Shown: piece after piece, positions 62,452 through 64,000 of the stretch
How the letters are laid out: the number at the start of each line of letters is the position of its first letter
How positions within the stretch are numbered: position 1 is the first letter of the stretch
Origin: Solobacterium sp.
Lineage (GTDB): Bacteria > Bacillota_I > Bacilli_A > Erysipelotrichales > Erysipelotrichaceae
DNA length: 64,000 nt
Assembly: GCA_017510405.1 (NCBI GenBank)
Contig: JAFWNG010000013.1
Location: forward strand, 248,001 to 312,000
Reading direction: 5' to 3'
Position numbers and translations under genes: made by a program
Notes under the pieces: generated by a model
The model's database searches: none
The model's input: only the letters and a program-made list of their open reading frames with translations
What the model was told of the DNA's origin: nothing

Positions 62452-63438
62452 ATGAAGACAAGAATCGGTATCTTCGGCTACGGCAACCTCGGACGCGGCG
62501 TTGAAAGCGCTGTAAAACATTCTTCAGACCTTGAACTGGCGGCAGTATTCACACGCCGCGATCCTTCCACGGTTAAGCTGCGCACAGAGGGCGTTCCGGT
62601 CATTTCCGCTGATCAGCTCAAAGACTGGAAAGACCGCATCGATGTACTGATCCTGTGCGGCGGAAGCGCCACAGATCTGCCGGAACAGACACCGGCCTGC
62701 GTAAAGGATTTCAATGTCATCGACAGTTTTGATACACATGCCCGCATTCCGGAGCACTTTGCCAATGTTGACGCGGCGGCGAAGAACGGAAAGCATGTCG
62801 GCATCATCTCCGTCGGCTGGGATCCGGGCCTGTTCTCACTGGCGCGTGTTTACAGCAACGCTGTTCTTCCTTCCGGAAAAGACTACACATTCTGGGGCAA
62901 AGGACTTTCCCAGGGACATTCCGATGCGATCCGCCGCATTGCCGGCGTAAAGGATGCGCGTCAGTATACCATCCCGGTACAGGAAGCACTGGACGCAGTC
63001 AGAAGCGGCAGTCAGCCGGAGCTCTCGACCCGTCAGAAACATACGCGTGAAGCATGGGTCGTTGCGGAAGATAACGCTGACCTTTCCCGCATCGAACACG
63101 AGATCGTAACGATGAAGAACTATTTCGACGAATACGATACGACGGTTCATTTCATCAGTGAGGAAGAACTGAAGCAGAATCACGGCAGTATGGGACATGC
63201 CGGCTTCGTATTCCGTTCCGGCACGACAGGCATGAACGATGAATACAGCGACATCATCGAATTCAGTCTGAAACTGGATTCCAATCCGGAATTCACATCC
63301 AGTGTTCTGGCCGCGTATGCAAGAGCTGCGAAGCGTCTCTATGACGAGGGACGCTGCGGCGCATTCACGGTACTGGATATTCCGCCGGCATATTTATGTG
63401 AACAGAGCGGTGATTTCCTCCGCGGACATCTCCTCTGA
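62452..63438 (+). CDS. ddh: meso-diaminopimelate dehydrogenase
   Basis: 328 residues, the usual length. GIFGYGNLGRGVE binds NADP; FTRRDPS, LCGGSATDLPEQTP, DTHARIPEHF and SVGWDPGLFSL are characteristic. It makes meso-diaminopimelate from tetrahydrodipicolinate in one step, bypassing the succinyl and acetyl routes; no dapD, dapE or dapF is in the window. Five bases separate it from dapB. Confidence 0.94.
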   Translation: MKTRIGIFGYGNLGRGVESAVKHSSDLELAAVFTRRDPSTVKLRTEGVPVISADQLKDWKDRIDVLILCGGSATDLPEQTPACVKDFNVIDSFDTHARIPEHFANVDAAAKNGKHVGIISVGWDPGLFSLARVYSNAVLPSGKDYTFWGKGLSQGHSDAIRRIAGVKDARQYTIPVQEALDAVRSGSQPELSTRQKHTREAWVVAEDNADLSRIEHEIVTMKNYFDEYDTTVHFISEEELKQNHGSMGHAGFVFRSGTTGMNDEYSDIIEFSLKLDSNPEFTSSVLAAYARAAKRLYDEGRCGAFTVLDIPPAYLCEQSGDFLRGHLL

Positions 63439-63446
63439 TATTCACT

Positions 63447-63473
63447 GACAGGGCATCCGTCCTGTCTTTTTTA
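63447..63473 (+). terminator. terminator of the lysine operon
   Basis: GACAGG and CCTGTC arms with an 8-nt loop, then TTTTTTATT. Confidence 0.82.
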
Positions 63474-63527
63474 TTCTGCTGAGCGTATAATCGGTATGGA
63501 TAACGAATGGTTTGACAAGGAGGGCAT

Positions 63528-64000
63528 ATGATCCCGGAGTTTCTTGAACAGATCCTGAATACGGCCAGCGTGAGCGGCTGTGAGGAAGAAAACCAGAAGA
63601 ACGTTCTCGCGTATATGAAAGATACGGCAGAAGCACAGACATGCGACGCTGTCGGCAACACGTTCTCATTCATACACAGAGACGCACCGTGTCAGGTGCT
63701 GCTGAGTGCGCACATGGATGAGATCGGGTTCCGCGTCGTGCAGATCAAGGACGAAGGAATGATCAAAGTGCAGGAAGCCGGCGGTGTATACCCGGCGCTG
63801 TATGCCGGCGCGCCGATGCAGATCCTGCACGAAACTGAGAGCGGGATCGTCAAGGTAAACGCCTGCGGTACATTCAGCGATGATCTTCTGAAGAACAGCG
63901 ATGTCAAGGACCGCGACCTGGTGCTGGATATCGGCGCCGCCAGCCGTGAAGAAGCGGAAAAGGCGGTGTCCGTCGGTGATCCGGTATGCGCGGATACGGC
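63528..64000 (+). CDS. M42 glutamyl aminopeptidase-like, N-terminal part (cut by window edge)
   Basis: About 157 residues are seen of an expected 340. SVSGCEEENQKNV, TCDAVGNTFSFI and LLSAHMDEIGFRV are M42 signatures; the last holds the first metal ligands His and Asp. The insert for the cap (SGIVKVNACGTF...) follows. TATAAT at 63486-63491 may be its -10, and AAGGAGG precedes the ATG at 63528. M42 enzymes are cytoplasmic, dodecameric aminopeptidases. Confidence 0.85.
   Translation, partial: MIPEFLEQILNTASVSGCEEENQKNVLAYMKDTAEAQTCDAVGNTFSFIHRDAPCQVLLSAHMDEIGFRVVQIKDEGMIKVQEAGGVYPALYAGAPMQILHETESGIVKVNACGTFSDDLLKNSDVKDRDLVLDIGAASREEAEKAVSVGDPVCADT

Noticed and set aside
1-64000. tRNA and rRNA genes
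   Set aside because: I looked for cloverleaf-like GGTTCRANTCC blocks and rRNA landmarks and saw none I could support; a covariance-model scan would settle it.

Overview
The window reads as chromosomal DNA of a Gram-positive Firmicute. Genes have AGGAGG-type ribosome sites, sigma-A-like promoters (TTGACA-N17-TATAAT), U-tailed hairpin terminators, lipoboxes, a lysine riboswitch, a diaminopimelate-dehydrogenase lysine pathway and a pyrophosphate-dependent phosphofructokinase. The gene mix would suit Erysipelotrichia or related anaerobes, but that placement is inference; no rRNA or tRNA gene is present to fix it.

Layout. (1) 0-9.1 kb is core: an aminotransferase tail, two HAD phosphatases, and a tightly overlapping NAD operon nrtR-pncA-pncB-nadD-nadE with a consensus promoter and a 17-bp palindromic operator over the start point. 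It ends with an rlmD/rumA-type rRNA methyltransferase gene. (2) 9.08-21.83 kb is a compound genomic island inserted at the 3' end of that methyltransferase gene. Three different copies of the gene's terminal coding sequence (HVETV..., HVETI..., HVETV...) mark the left end, an internal junction and the right end, so at least two elements appear stacked in tandem. The first (11.4 kb) carries a minus-strand regulation block (sigma-like protein, zinc ribbon, helix-turn-helix protein, ImmA-type protease), a triplet of serine recombinases whose first member has lost its catalytic domain, and cargo of an XRE regulator, two lipoproteins and a secreted DNA/RNA nuclease. The second (1.3 kb) holds only a small DNA-binding protein and a membrane protein. 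No conjugation genes are visible. (3) 22-46 kb is an accessory stretch, all on the plus strand, of mostly single-domain genes: many GNAT acetyltransferases, radical SAM proteins, nucleotide and nucleoside enzymes, several decayed genes, and two paralogous proteins that join an N-terminal TIR domain to a C-terminal Nudix-like domain (22.1 and 34.0 kb). (4) 46-64 kb returns to metabolism: a GH13 glucosidase, YdcF-like and S41 cell-envelope proteins, an aldo/keto reductase-ferredoxin, a flavodoxin lipoprotein, PPi-phosphofructokinase, a large FAD/Fe-S oxidoreductase, the riboswitch-controlled lysA-dapA-dapB-ddh operon, and the start of an M42 peptidase.

The most interesting items are the stacked rlmD-targeting elements and the TIR/degenerate-Nudix pair. 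In the latter, a likely NAD-cleaving or NAD-sensing domain is joined to a fold that normally handles ADP-ribose-like molecules. Nothing in the sequence proves a defence role; it is a testable hypothesis.
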